This document shows, piece after piece, positions 17,390 through 25,474 of a stretch of 64,000 nt of DNA. Source of the stretch: Streptomonospora salina (GTDB lineage Bacteria; Actinomycetota; Actinomycetes; Streptosporangiales; Streptosporangiaceae); contig NZ_JACHLY010000002.1 in assembly GCF_014204715.1 (NCBI RefSeq), positions 124,001 through 188,000 on the forward strand, read 5' to 3'. The notes beneath the pieces are model-generated. The model saw only the letters and a list, made by a program, of their open reading frames with translations, made no database searches and was not told the origin of the DNA. A program made the translations under genes and the position numbers. How positions within the stretch are numbered: position 1 is the stretch's first letter; each line of letters starts with the position of its first letter.

Positions 17390-18236
17390 GCTGCATCGCC
17401 CTCCGGCGTCCGGCCTCGACACGGGATCCGGATTCGCGCCGGGCCATGCGGCGCAGGACGGGCACGGCCGCCAGGAAGCCGACGACCGCCCACGCGCCCA
17501 GGACCAGCGCGGCCTGGTCCAGACGCCAGGACTGGGCGATCTCCACGGCCAGCATGGAGTCGGGGAGGAACGCCGAGCGCATTCCCAGCGCGATCCAGTA
17601 CAGCGGCGTGGCCTGAGCGATCCATTGCAGCCACTCCGGGAATCCGCTGACCTGGTAGAAGACGCCCGATACGCCCATCATGGCCATGAACGGCACCATG
17701 AGCACGGTCATGACCACGCGCGGATTGGAGATGAGGGATCCGGCGATCGCCCCGAGCGGCGCCATCGCCATCAGCCCCAGGATCAGGACCCAGGCGAGGG
17801 TCGCCCACGCGGCCGGTCCGCCCACGCGGAAGCCGTCCATGAGCAGCAGGGCGACGACGAGCAGCACCGCGACGAGGGAGGCCGTGACGAGGGTGATGTG
17901 CACGGCCTTGCCCACGAGGTAGCCGACCGTCCCGTCGGGGATCGCTTTGGCCCGCAGCAGGGTTCCGTCCTCGCGCTCGGCGGTCAGCGTCTGCGCCACC
18001 CCCATGAGCCCTTGGGTGGCCACCACGAGGCCCATCATGCCCGCCATCCACATGCTGGCGATGGGCACGCCGGTGCCGTCCACGTTCTGACTGCGCATGA
18101 AGAGCGCGACGACCGTGAAGACGAGGGCCAGGCCGCCGTGGCTGACCAGGTCGTCGCGGGTGGTCACCGACTGCCGGAACTCGATCCACCCGCGGGAGAG
18201 CCCGGCGCGGACGGCGGTCAGGGCGGGGGGATTCAT
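17382..18236 (-). CDS. ABC-2-type exporter permease
   Basis: 284 residues with about six hydrophobic segments and no signal peptide. The ATG at 18236 overlaps the ATPase stop (ATGA). Topology and motifs (GTLLRAKAIPDG, SGVFYQVSGFPEWLQWIAQATPLYW) match DrrB/NodJ-like ABC-2 permeases that work as dimers with one ATPase. The substrate is unknown; the group often exports drugs, antibiotics or lipids. Confidence 0.88.
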   Translation of the reverse strand: MNPPALTAVRAGLSRGWIEFRQSVTTRDDLVSHGGLALVFTVVALFMRSQNVDGTGVPIASMWMAGMMGLVVATQGLMGVAQTLTAEREDGTLLRAKAIPDGTVGYLVGKAVHITLVTASLVAVLLVVALLLMDGFRVGGPAAWATLAWVLILGLMAMAPLGAIAGSLISNPRVVMTVLMVPFMAMMGVSGVFYQVSGFPEWLQWIAQATPLYWIALGMRSAFLPDSMLAVEIAQSWRLDQAALVLGAWAVVGFLAAVPVLRRMARRESGSRVEAGRRRAMQRG

Positions 18237-19204
18237 CGGACCTCCTCGGTGAAGGCGGCCGCGGCGTCGTGCGTGCCGCCGGCCTCGTGGCGCCGCACCA
18301 GGCTCATGTACGCGTCTTCCAGGGTGGCGCGGCGCACTTCCAGGTCGGTGACCTCGTCGCCGGCCTCCTCCAGGAGTTCCCGCAGGAACGCGGTGGCGTC
18401 GGGGGTGGAGTGCACGAACCGCTGGCCGTGGCGGGCCCATTTGACCTCGGCGTCGGCGGGCACGCGGTCGGCGAGTTCCGCGGCGGTGCCTTGGGCCGTG
18501 ACCCGGCCGCCGGCGAGGATGAGGATGCGGTCGGCGAGCTTTTCGGCTTCGTCCAGGTCGTGGGTGGTCAGCAGGATCGTGGTGTTCTCGTCGGCCAGGG
18601 CGTGGACGAGGTCGTGGAAGTCGCGGCGCGCCTCGGGGTCGAAGCCGGCCGTGGGCTCGTCCAGGAACAGCACCTCGGGCCGGCCGACGATACCGATGGC
18701 GACGTCGAGGCGGCGGCGCTGGCCGCCGGAGAGGGTGTTGATCCTGCGGTGGGCGTAACCGGTCAGCCCGACGGTCTCCAGCAGGTCGGCGACGGGCCGC
18801 GGTTCGGGCAGCCCCGGTTCGGCGTAGGGGGTGTAGTAGCGGGCGAGGTGGGACAGCAGTTGGCCCACGCGCCAGCGGCCGTGGTCGCGCCAGGACTGCA
18901 TGACCACGCCCAGGCGTGCGCGCCAGCGCTCGTCTCCCGTGGCGGGGTCGGCGCCCAGGACGCTGACGTCGCCGGCCGAGCGCGCCCGGAACCCTTCGAG
19001 GATCTCCACCGTGGTGGTCTTGCCGGCGCCGTTGGGCCCCAGCAGCACGACGACCTCCCCGGGTTGGGCGTGCAGGTCGATTCCGCGGAGCACGTCGGTG
19101 CTGCCGTAGCGCATGCGCAGCCCGGAGACCTCGACGGCGGCGCCGGGCCCGCCGGCGCCGCCCGGTGCGGCGGGCGCGTGGGCGCCCTCCTCCACCAAGG
19201 ACAT
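18233..19204 (-). CDS. ABC transporter ATPase, DrrA-like
   Basis: 323 residues. The ATG at 19204 is preceded by AGGTAGGAAGG; an upstream in-frame ATG lies inside the operator palindrome and is less likely. It has Walker A LLGPNGAGKTTT, signature LSGGQRRRLDVA, Walker B EVLFLDEPTAG and H-loop TTHDLDEAEKLADR. A C-terminal extension of about 90 residues follows, as in DrrA-type export ATPases. It pairs with the permease in an export complex. Confidence 0.92.
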   Translation of the reverse strand: MSLVEEGAHAPAAPGGAGGPGAAVEVSGLRMRYGSTDVLRGIDLHAQPGEVVVLLGPNGAGKTTTVEILEGFRARSAGDVSVLGADPATGDERWRARLGVVMQSWRDHGRWRVGQLLSHLARYYTPYAEPGLPEPRPVADLLETVGLTGYAHRRINTLSGGQRRRLDVAIGIVGRPEVLFLDEPTAGFDPEARRDFHDLVHALADENTTILLTTHDLDEAEKLADRILILAGGRVTAQGTAAELADRVPADAEVKWARHGQRFVHSTPDATAFLRELLEEAGDEVTDLEVRRATLEDAYMSLVRRHEAGGTHDAAAAFTEEVR

Positions 19205-19226
19205 AGCCTTCCTACCTTTCGTATTG

Positions 19227-19251
19227 TGAACGCTATTGTTTATAGCATTCA
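19227..19251. promoter_or_regulatory. Near-palindromic operator in the ABC exporter promoter
   Basis: A 25-base imperfect palindrome with arms TGAACGCTAT and ATAGCATTCA (9 of 10 matching) around TGTTT, 23 bases before the ATPase start. The centre also offers TATAAA on the minus strand as a possible -10 element. Position and symmetry suggest the binding site of the operon's XRE regulator. The P450 gene diverges from the other side and could share it. Confidence 0.55.
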
Positions 19252-19430
19252 TATTACATATGGGCCAACATGTGCGATGACCTGCAGGTGACGGGGGTCC
19301 TGTTCGGCGGTCGGCGGTGCGCGCACCGGCCGCACGCTGGGGCGCGCCTTGCCGCGCCCGCGCCGCTGAGCCATCATCGCCGCAGGCACGCTACCCACCC
19401 CCGCCCGCCGCCGCACCAGCAGGGAGCCGC

Positions 19431-20663
19431 ATGGACTTCGCCGCGCTCGACGCCGTGCAGCGCGACCCCTACCCCCACTACGCGCGGGCCCGCCGGCAGC
19501 TGGGCCTGACGTTCGCCACCGAACTGGACGCGTGGCTGGTGACCCGCTACGCCGACGTGCGCGAGGCGCTGGCCCGCCCCGAGGACTTCTCCTCCGCAGG
19601 CGCGCTGCGGCCCGACGCCGTCCCCGGGCCCCGCGCCCGGGCGGAGCTGGCCGCGGGCATCGGCGCCGGCGGAGTCGCCCTCTCCTCCGACGGTGCAGCC
19701 CATCGCCGCTACCGCGAGCCGCACACGCGCGGCCTGTCGGCGGCCCGGTTCGCGTCGGTGCAGGACGCGATCAGCGAGCGCACGGCCCGCATCGTCGACG
19801 GCCTCGCCGCCGAGGACGGCGCCGACCTGGTGGAACGGCTCGCACGGCGGCTGCCCGGCGAGGTGATCGGACACGTGCTGGGGCTGGATCCCCAGGACGT
19901 CCCGGCCGCCGTACGCGGCGGCTACCTCGCGACGGAACTGGCGTTTCGGCCTCTGGAGGAGGACGACCAGGCCGCGGCCGCACGGGAGATCGCGCAGCAG
20001 CAGCACCGGATGGACGACTACGTGCGCAGCCGCCGCGCCGAACCGCGCGACGACCTGGTCACCGGGTTCGTACACGCGCTCGCCCCCGGGGAAGGCGGAC
20101 TCACCCGTGAGCAGCGCGGCGAGTGCGTGTCGTCGCTGCAGAACCTGCTGCTCGCCGGGCACCTGACCACCAGCGCGCTCATGGCGTCGACGCTGCTGCA
20201 CCTGCTGCGCCACCGGGAGCAATGGGAGGCGCTGTGCGCGCACCCCGAGCTGATCCCCGACGCGGTGGAGGAATGCGCCCGGTTCGACGCGCCCATCCAG
20301 GGGTTCCGCCGCCGGGCCGTCCGCGACACCGCTCTGGGCGGCACCGCGCTACCGGAGGGCGCCGTCGTGTTCGTCTCCTTCGGCGCGGCCAACCGCGACC
20401 CGGCGCGGTTCTCCCGGCCCGACCGCCTCGACGTGACGCGGCGACCGCAGGGCCACGTGGGGTTCGGCCACGGTGTCCACGCCTGCCCGGGGGCGCGCCT
20501 GGCCCGCGCACAGCTGACGACCGTGCTGGACGAACTGACCCGGCGCCTTCCCAACGCACGGTTGGACCCCGGTTCCCGGATCCGGATGCTGCCCACCATG
20601 ATCCACCGCTCCCCCGAGCGGCTGGACGTGCGATGGCAGCGGCGCCGACCCGGGCTGCCCTGA
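19431..20663 (+). CDS. Cytochrome P450
   Basis: 410 residues; ATG at 19431 with AGGGAG upstream. The I-helix motif is LAGHLTTS (242-248), the K-helix ExxR is EECAR (281-284), and the heme loop is VGFGHGVHACPGARLA with Cys 352. Length and sequence fit soluble bacterial class I P450s of secondary metabolism, using ferredoxin partners not encoded nearby. The substrate is unknown. The upstream ABC exporter is divergent. Confidence 0.92.
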   Translation: MDFAALDAVQRDPYPHYARARRQLGLTFATELDAWLVTRYADVREALARPEDFSSAGALRPDAVPGPRARAELAAGIGAGGVALSSDGAAHRRYREPHTRGLSAARFASVQDAISERTARIVDGLAAEDGADLVERLARRLPGEVIGHVLGLDPQDVPAAVRGGYLATELAFRPLEEDDQAAAAREIAQQQHRMDDYVRSRRAEPRDDLVTGFVHALAPGEGGLTREQRGECVSSLQNLLLAGHLTTSALMASTLLHLLRHREQWEALCAHPELIPDAVEECARFDAPIQGFRRRAVRDTALGGTALPEGAVVFVSFGAANRDPARFSRPDRLDVTRRPQGHVGFGHGVHACPGARLARAQLTTVLDELTRRLPNARLDPGSRIRMLPTMIHRSPERLDVRWQRRRPGLP

Positions 20664-20677
20664 AGGCCGCCGGCGGG

Positions 20678-20962
20678 TCAGGAGGGCGCGGCCGCGTCCT
20701 CGTCGCGCCGGCCAGCACGCTCCTTCGCGCGGGCGGCGTCCTGGTCGCGCGAACGCGGCGGCGCCGAGGTGACCAGGGAGTCCAGCAGCTCGCCGGTCGC
20801 GGCGGCCACCGCGTCGACCGCGCGGTCGAAGGCCGCGCCGTTCGCGGCCGAGGGGCGCGTACTTCCGCTCACCTTGCGGACGTACTGCAGGGCGGCCTCG
20901 CGGACCTCGGCCTCGGTGGCGGGCGGCTCGCAATTGTGCAGGCGGCGGATGTTTCGGCACAT
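20678..20962 (-). CDS. DUF2277 family protein
   Basis: 94 residues starting MCRNIRRLHNCEPPATEAE, the family signature, followed by AALQYVRKVSGSTRPS and FDRAVDAVAAATGELLDSLV. It is a small actinobacterial protein of unknown function. The charged tail (RSRDQDAARAKERAGRRDEDAA) looks disordered. In related genomes it is often beside an endonuclease III-like gene; here that neighbour is the broken gene directly upstream. Confidence 0.85.
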   Translation of the reverse strand: MCRNIRRLHNCEPPATEAEVREAALQYVRKVSGSTRPSAANGAAFDRAVDAVAAATGELLDSLVTSAPPRSRDQDAARAKERAGRRDEDAAAPS

Positions 20963-20984
20963 ACCTGCACCGTACTGCGCGCCG

Positions 20985-21297
20985 CCGACATCCGCGTGGG
21001 GTCGCGGTGCTCTCGTCGTAACGGACGCAGTGGCCGCGCCCCAGCGCGTCCACGCGCTGCTGCCAGGTCAGTTCGGCCATGCTGGCGGGCGCGGTGCCGC
21101 CGGCCTCGGTTCAGCTCGCGGGCCGCGGCCACGGCGATGTCGGCGGAGATGCGTGTCGAGACCAGGTTGACCAGGACCAGCAGCTGCCACACGGGCGCGG
21201 AGCGGTCGGCCAGGTCGATGCCCGCCTCCCGGGCCATCGTGCCCCCGGCCTCGTCGAGCACCTGCTGTACGACGTGCTTCTCGCGTTCGGCGGCCAT
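20985..21297 (-). pseudogene. Decayed HhH-GPD/endonuclease III-like gene
   Basis: From ATG 21297 the reading frame encodes EREKHVVQQVLDEAGG...SAPVWQLLVLVNLVSTRISADIAVAAAREL, typical of a small endonuclease III-like actinobacterial protein. Near 21112 a one-base frameshift occurs. The continuation EAGGTAPASMAELTWQQRV then DALGRGHCVRYDESTAT lies in the next frame until about 20985. The remaining C-terminal half of the family (about 120 residues) is missing, because DUF2277 begins right after. Frameshift plus truncation make it a pseudogene. Confidence 0.7.
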
Positions 21298-21330
21298 CGC
21301 GGCCTCCTCCCTCTCCTGCTGTGCTGCGGA

Positions 21331-21978
21331 CTACTCCCCTACGGTGAAGCGCTCGTTGCGGTGGCGGGGCGACTCGATCTCGTCGACCAGGGCCACCGCG
21401 TAGTCCTCGGCGCTGATACGGCTGTTGCCCCGGGCGTCGGCGACGAGCCGGCGGGTGTCGGTGCGGTAGGCCCCGGTACGCTCGCCCGGCTCGATCACCG
21501 CGGGCGGGCTGAGGCTGGTCCATTCGACGTCGGTGACGCTGCGCAGGAACTCCAGCGCCTCACCGTGGGCGTGCATGGTCGCGAGGATGTCCCCGGTCAG
21601 CCCGGGAGTGTCCCACACCCGCGTGTCCGGTCCCGTCTCCAGGCTTCCCGCGCCGCCGACCATGATGAAGCGGGGCGGGTCCGCCAACCGCCGCAGAGCT
21701 TCCACGATCGTGCGGGCCGAAGGCTCGACGAGCGCGCGGTGGCCGGCGCCGTCGCCGCCGCCGACCGCGCTGACCAGCACGTCGCGGCCGCGGGCGGCCC
21801 GGGTGACGGCGTCGGGATCGAGCACGTCGGCGACGCCGGCGCCGAGCCGCTCGTCCTCGCGGGGCAGCCGGGTGCGGTCGCGGGCCAGGGCGGTGACGGT
21901 GTGCCCGCGGGAGAGCGCTTCGTCGACGACGCGGGACCCGATCATCCCGCTGCCGCCGAAGACGGCGATGTCGGCCAT
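21331..21978 (-). CDS. NAD(P)H-binding protein (atypical SDR, NmrA/YwnB-like)
   Basis: 215 residues with the N-terminal Rossmann motif VFGGSGMIGSRVVDEAL. The body resembles NAD(P)-binding proteins of the NmrA/BVR-B type (RFIMVGGAGSLE, SDVEW-like VTDVEWTSLSPPA). It has no YxxxK catalytic pair, so an oxidoreductase or sensor role is equally possible. AAAGGCAGG precedes the ATG. It appears monocistronic. Confidence 0.8.
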   Translation of the reverse strand: MADIAVFGGSGMIGSRVVDEALSRGHTVTALARDRTRLPREDERLGAGVADVLDPDAVTRAARGRDVLVSAVGGGDGAGHRALVEPSARTIVEALRRLADPPRFIMVGGAGSLETGPDTRVWDTPGLTGDILATMHAHGEALEFLRSVTDVEWTSLSPPAVIEPGERTGAYRTDTRRLVADARGNSRISAEDYAVALVDEIESPRHRNERFTVGE

Positions 21979-22301
21979 GGCGGACCTGCCTTTCCGTGTG
22001 GTCGTCCGCCGCCGGAGGGGCGGGGACGCGCCGGGGCGCGGCACCTCGGCTCCCGTCGTCGGCGAGCGGGCGGTGCCGCCGGTGGCACTCCCCCGCTACC
22101 CATGCGCGCGTCCGTGTCGCGTACGCGCCCCGGATCGCCTGATCCGGTCCGCCGCCGGACGAGGGGTGCGACGCGGTGCGCGCGGGTGGCCCGATCCGGT
22201 GATGCGGCAGCTCTGGCCGGGCGCGCCGCAGGGGGTGGGAATCGCGGGCGGCGCGGGCCGAGGGGGCCGCGGGTCCGAGGAGTCGGCGGAAGGCGGATCG
22301 C
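21979..22301. other. Spacer without recognisable gene
   Basis: About 320 bases between the NAD(P)-binding protein and a truncated sulfotransferase reading frame. GC-rich; no supported ORF or clear operator seen. An AAGGCGG ribosome-binding site for the broken sulfotransferase lies at its right end. Confidence 0.6.
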
Positions 22302-22395
22302 ATGGTCGAGGTGATCGGCACGGGACTGCCGCGCACCGGCACGAGTTCGATGAAGGCGGCCCTGGAGCGGCTGGGCTACTCCCCCTGTTACCGGG
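22302..22395 (+). pseudogene. 5' fragment of a P-loop sulfotransferase-family gene
   Basis: The first about 30 codons encode EVIGTGLPRTGTSS, the nucleotide-binding start of a sulfotransferase-family protein. The similarity then continues as MKAALERLGYSPCY and stops. The matching C-terminal part is found 1.7 kb downstream beyond a tnpB unit. About 100 central residues are missing, so the gene was destroyed by insertion plus deletion. Confidence 0.7.
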
Positions 22396-22675
22396 ATCGC
22401 CCGTTCACGGCGGAACTGACGCCGACTTCCCCGCGTAGCTTCGGGCGGGAGGTGCACCGGCGGGTGCATGTGCTCGCCCGCGCCGTCGGACTCCACCGGC
22501 TCGGCCTCGGAGTCCGCGCACCGCGTGCATGGTCTCCTCCATATGGTGCAGGCGGACGTCGGAGAAACCGCATGCGGTCATCGGTGGGGAAAGCCGAGTG
22601 CGCATGGGGAACGAACACGCGGTGCCTGCCGGTTCCGGCGTTTTCGTGCGCGCCCATGACCAACTATCGTACGCT
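22396..22675. other. Unassigned segment between sulfotransferase fragment and tnpA remnant
   Basis: No frame shows a convincing family. The central sulfotransferase sequence is not here, nor the HUH half of a Y1 transposase. A LexA-like box overlaps its right end. It may be residual left-end DNA of the insertion element or a deletion by-product. Confidence 0.4.
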
Positions 22676-22682
22676 TGTTCGC
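22667..22682. promoter_or_regulatory. LexA (SOS) box-like sequence
   Basis: TCGTACGCTTGTTCGC matches the actinobacterial LexA palindrome TCGAAC-N4-GTTCGA at 10 of 12 defined positions. It stands at the 5' side of the tnpA remnant. Chance occurrence in GC-rich DNA is possible. Confidence 0.3.
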
Positions 22683-22852
22683 ATGCGGCTTCGGTGCTGC
22701 GTGAGGAGTTCCCGCATCCGACGTCGCGACTTCCGACGCTGTGGTCGGCGTCGTACTTCGCCGCGTCAGTAGGCGCCGTCAGCGCCGACACCGTCCAGCG
22801 CCACATCGACACCCAATGGCAGCGCCCGCGGAAGAAGGGAGGGGAACAGTGA
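22676..22852 (+). pseudogene. tnpA: 3' remnant of an IS200-type (Y1) transposase gene
   Basis: The frame ending at 22852 encodes VLREEFPHPTSRLPTLW followed by SASYFAASVGAVSADTVQ and RHIDTQ. This is the C-terminal pattern of IS200 TnpA proteins (LREEFP...LWSxSYFxxSxG...VxxYIExQ). The HUH motif and preceding two thirds are absent. Its TGA overlaps the tnpB ATG (TGATG), as in intact elements. Confidence 0.65.
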
Positions 22853-24063
22853 TGTACCGCGCCTACAAGTTCCTGCTGCGGCCCACCTCGCGCCAGTGCG
22901 CCGCGCTGGAGCAGATGCTGGCCGACCACCGCCGCCTGTACAACGCCGCTTTGCAGGAACGCCGCGACGCCTACACCCACCCCTCCCGCACCCGCATCCG
23001 CTACGGCGGCCAGTCCGCGCAGCTCAAAGACATCCGCACTACCGACCCCGACGGGCAGGGCCGGTGGTCGTTCTCCTCCCAGCAGGCCACCCTGCGCCGG
23101 TCGGACCAGGCGTTCCAGGCGTTCTTCCGCCGGAAGAAGAACGGCGACACCCCCGGCTACCCCCGGTTCAAAGGCGCGGGCCGGTTCGACACCGTCGACT
23201 TCCCCAAGGACGGCGACGGGTGCCGGTGGGACTCCGCCCCCCACGAGCGCGTCACCCGAGTGCGGTTGCAGGGGGTGGGCCACGTACGGGTCCACCGCCA
23301 CCACGAGGTCGAGGGCCGCGTGAAGACCGTCAGCGTCAAACGCGACCGGTTCTACCTGATCCTGGCCTGCGACCGAGTTCCCGCCCAACCGCTGGAACCC
23401 ACAGGGGCGGTGGCCGGGATCGACATGGGCGTGGCCTCCTTCGCCACCACCTCCGAAGGCGAGCACGTCCCCAACCCCCGGTTCCTCCAGGCGGCGGCCG
23501 ACGAACTCGGCGCCGCCCAGCGGCACCTGGCCCGGTTCCCCAAGAAGACCGGACACGCCAACCGCACCCGCAAACACCGCACCGCCCGGGACAAGGTGTC
23601 GCGACTACACGCCAAAGTAGCGCGCCAGCGCCGCGACCACCACCACAAGACCGCCCTGGACCTCATCCGCCGGTTCGACGTGATCGGCTACGAAAGCCTC
23701 AATACCGCGGGTATGGCCAAGAAGCCCGCACCCCGGCCCGCCCCCGAACGGCCGAGTGCCTTCCTGCCCAACGGGGCCGCCGCCAAGGCCGGACTGAACA
23801 AGAGCGTCCTGGACGCGGGTTGGGGGGTGTTCCTGGGGATCCTCGTGTACAAGGCTGAGAGCGCCGGTCGCGGACTGGTCCCGGTGAGTGCCCGCAACAC
23901 GTCGCGCACCTGTCCCCGCGAAGACTGCGGGCACGCACACGCCGACAACCGCCCGACGCAAGCCGAGTTCCGCTGCACCCGGTGCGGTCATACCGACCAC
24001 GCCGACCGGGTGGGCGCGCTGAACGCCGCAATCAGGGCCGGGCTGGTCCTTCCCCTCGCCTGA
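22852..24063 (+). CDS. tnpB: TnpB RNA-guided nuclease of an IS200/IS605 element
   Basis: 403 residues, close to the usual 400. An N-terminal helical/wedge region begins YRAYKFLLRPTSRQ. The RuvC triad is complete: Asp 191 (AGIDMGVASFATT), Glu 281 (VIGYESLNTAGM) and Asp 385 (HADRVGALNAA). The zinc ribbon is CPREDCG...FRCTRCG (Cys 354, 359, 375, 378), with the first pair spaced by four residues. TnpB proteins such as that of ISDra2 cut DNA guided by an omega RNA from the element's right end, helping the element persist. Catalytic residues suggest it is active. Confidence 0.92.
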   Translation: MYRAYKFLLRPTSRQCAALEQMLADHRRLYNAALQERRDAYTHPSRTRIRYGGQSAQLKDIRTTDPDGQGRWSFSSQQATLRRSDQAFQAFFRRKKNGDTPGYPRFKGAGRFDTVDFPKDGDGCRWDSAPHERVTRVRLQGVGHVRVHRHHEVEGRVKTVSVKRDRFYLILACDRVPAQPLEPTGAVAGIDMGVASFATTSEGEHVPNPRFLQAAADELGAAQRHLARFPKKTGHANRTRKHRTARDKVSRLHAKVARQRRDHHHKTALDLIRRFDVIGYESLNTAGMAKKPAPRPAPERPSAFLPNGAAAKAGLNKSVLDAGWGVFLGILVYKAESAGRGLVPVSARNTSRTCPREDCGHAHADNRPTQAEFRCTRCGHTDHADRVGALNAAIRAGLVLPLA

Positions 24064-24076
24064 ACGGCGAGGGGAG

Positions 24077-24108
24077 AAGCCCGCGGCTTCAGCCGCGGGA
24101 GGAGTCAC
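24077..24108 (+). ncRNA. Right-end hairpin / predicted omega RNA scaffold of the tnpB element
   Basis: A perfect stem CCCGCGGC (24080-24087), loop TTCA, stem GCCGCGGG (24092-24099), then AGGAGTCAC, directly after tnpB. This is the form of IS200/IS605 right ends. In studied TnpB systems the omega RNA spans the 3' end of tnpB and this hairpin, and the bases just beyond act as guide. Here these begin near 24109 in the disrupted sulfotransferase. The 5' limit of the RNA cannot be set from sequence. Confidence 0.6.
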
Positions 24109-24109
24109 G

Positions 24110-24391
24110 ATGCGCCTGCTGTGGACGTCGCTGTTCGGCCAGTGCGACCGCGTGCCCGACGAGGGGGAGGCGGTGGCGGCGTTCGAGCGGCACCGGGCCG
24201 CGGTCGTGGAGGCCGGGCCGGCCGAGCGGCTGCTGGTCTATGAGCTCGGCCAGGGCTGGGGGCCGCTGTGCGCGTTCGTGGGCGCCGGGGAACCCGAAAC
24301 GCCGTTTCCGCACCTCAACGACACCGAGGCGATGCACGGGGTCACGGCCGACATGGCGGCGGGGCGGGAGGTGACGTCGCCGTTCTCCTGA
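24110..24391 (+). pseudogene. 3' fragment of the interrupted sulfotransferase-family gene
   Basis: A 93-codon frame reading LLWTSLFGQCDRVPDEGEAV, AAFERHRAAV, then RLLVYELGQGWGPLCAFVGA and PFPHLNDTEAM. This matches the C-terminal half of the same P-loop sulfotransferase family whose start lies at 22302. An ATG happens to open the frame, but as a stand-alone protein it lacks the PAPS-binding loop. Read as the distal half of the gene broken by the tnpB element. Confidence 0.75.
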
Positions 24392-24401
24392 GGAGGCGGC
24401 G

Positions 24402-25304
24402 TCAGTCCAGGTGGTCCCGGATCCGGCGGATGTGGTCGGGGGTGGTGCGGCAGCAGCCGCCGATCAGGCGGGCGCCCGCCTGCCGCCACCTCCGCGCGGC
24501 CGCGCCGAAGGCCTCAGGGTCGCGGGTGCCTGCCCAGGTGCCTGATGCGGCGTCCCAGGTCTCGCCGGAGTCGGGGTAGACGACCGCGGGTGCGCCCCGC
24601 ACCCGGGCGATCAGTCCGTCGATGCGGTCCGGGGCGGTGCAGTTGGCACCCACGGCCACCACCTGTTCGCGGTCCGCAAGCAGCTCGGCGCAGCGGGCCA
24701 GCGGGGTGCCGTCGCTGATGTGTGCGGCGTCGGCGCAGCTGAAGCTGAACCAGGCGCGCACGCCCGGGGTCTCCGCCAGGAGCCGGGCCAGGGCGCGGGC
24801 CTCGGTGTAGGACGGGAGGGTTTCGCAGGCCAGCAGGTCGGCGCCGCTGTCGGCGAGCAGGTGCCAGCGTTCGCGGTGCCAGTCGGCCAGGGTGTCGACC
24901 GCGATGTCGGGGTCGGGGTCCAGGCCGTAGTCGCCGGTGTATTCCGAGCCGTCGGCCCGAGCGGCACCGTAGGGGCCGACACTGGCGGCGACGAGCCCTC
25001 CGCCGGCCGCGTCGCGGGCCTGGGCCGCCAGGTCGACCGAGCGGGTGATCAGGGCGCGGGCCTCGCGGCGGGTCGGGCCGCGGGCGGTGAACCCGGCGAT
25101 GGAGGCCTGGTAGGAGGCGGTGATGGCGACGTCGGCGCCGGCGTCGAAGAAGTCGCGGTGGGCCCGGCGGATCGTGTCGGGGGCGTCGCGCAGCAGCCGC
25201 GCCGACCAGAGCTCGTCGCCGAGGTCGCAGCCGAGGTCCTCCAGGCGGGTGGCGAGCCCGCCGTCCACGACGAGCGTGCGGCCTTCCTCCGGCGCGGGGT
25301 TCAT
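24402..25304 (-). CDS. mmuM: Homocysteine S-methyltransferase (MmuM-like)
   Basis: 300 residues, the usual length. The N-terminal VVDGGLATRLEDLG and ELWSARLL are family-typical. Zinc-binding cysteines are in VGANCTAP and the paired Cys of IGGCCRTTP. It transfers a methyl group from S-methylmethionine or SAM to homocysteine, making methionine without cobalamin. Monocistronic; 10 bases separate its stop from the sulfotransferase remnant on the other strand. Confidence 0.9.
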   Translation of the reverse strand: MNPAPEEGRTLVVDGGLATRLEDLGCDLGDELWSARLLRDAPDTIRRAHRDFFDAGADVAITASYQASIAGFTARGPTRREARALITRSVDLAAQARDAAGGGLVAASVGPYGAARADGSEYTGDYGLDPDPDIAVDTLADWHRERWHLLADSGADLLACETLPSYTEARALARLLAETPGVRAWFSFSCADAAHISDGTPLARCAELLADREQVVAVGANCTAPDRIDGLIARVRGAPAVVYPDSGETWDAASGTWAGTRDPEAFGAAARRWRQAGARLIGGCCRTTPDHIRRIRDHLD

Positions 25305-25474
25305 ACCGCCAGCTTAGCGGGCGGGCCGGTGGGTGCGGTTCGGGCGATCCGGGGCCGTGCGCTCGGCGGTGCGCCGGCGCCGGGCGCTCCGCGAACGCGG
25401 GCCGGGTGCCGCGGCTCCGCGCGCCCGCGGCGGGGTCCGCCCGTCCTGCGGGCGGGGCGTGCGGCCGGCGGCGG

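Larger units (their letters stand above)
22676..24108 (+). mobile_element. IS200/IS605-family element with tnpB and a truncated tnpA
   Basis: The unit comprises the last about 50 codons of a Y1-type tnpA, an intact tnpB overlapping it, and a right-end hairpin. The left end is not identifiable. It lies within a sulfotransferase-family gene whose 5' and 3' pieces flank it. Without a functional tnpA in cis the element could move only if a transposase acts in trans. Confidence 0.75.

Noticed and set aside
17390-17422. Longer N-terminus of the XRE regulator from ATG 17422
   Set aside because: It would extend further into the permease gene; GTG 17389 gives the usual short overlap. Not fully excluded.
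22388-22663. Minus-strand ORFs in the unassigned 280-base segment
   Set aside because: No recognisable domain; alternative frames are equally open; no proper start context.
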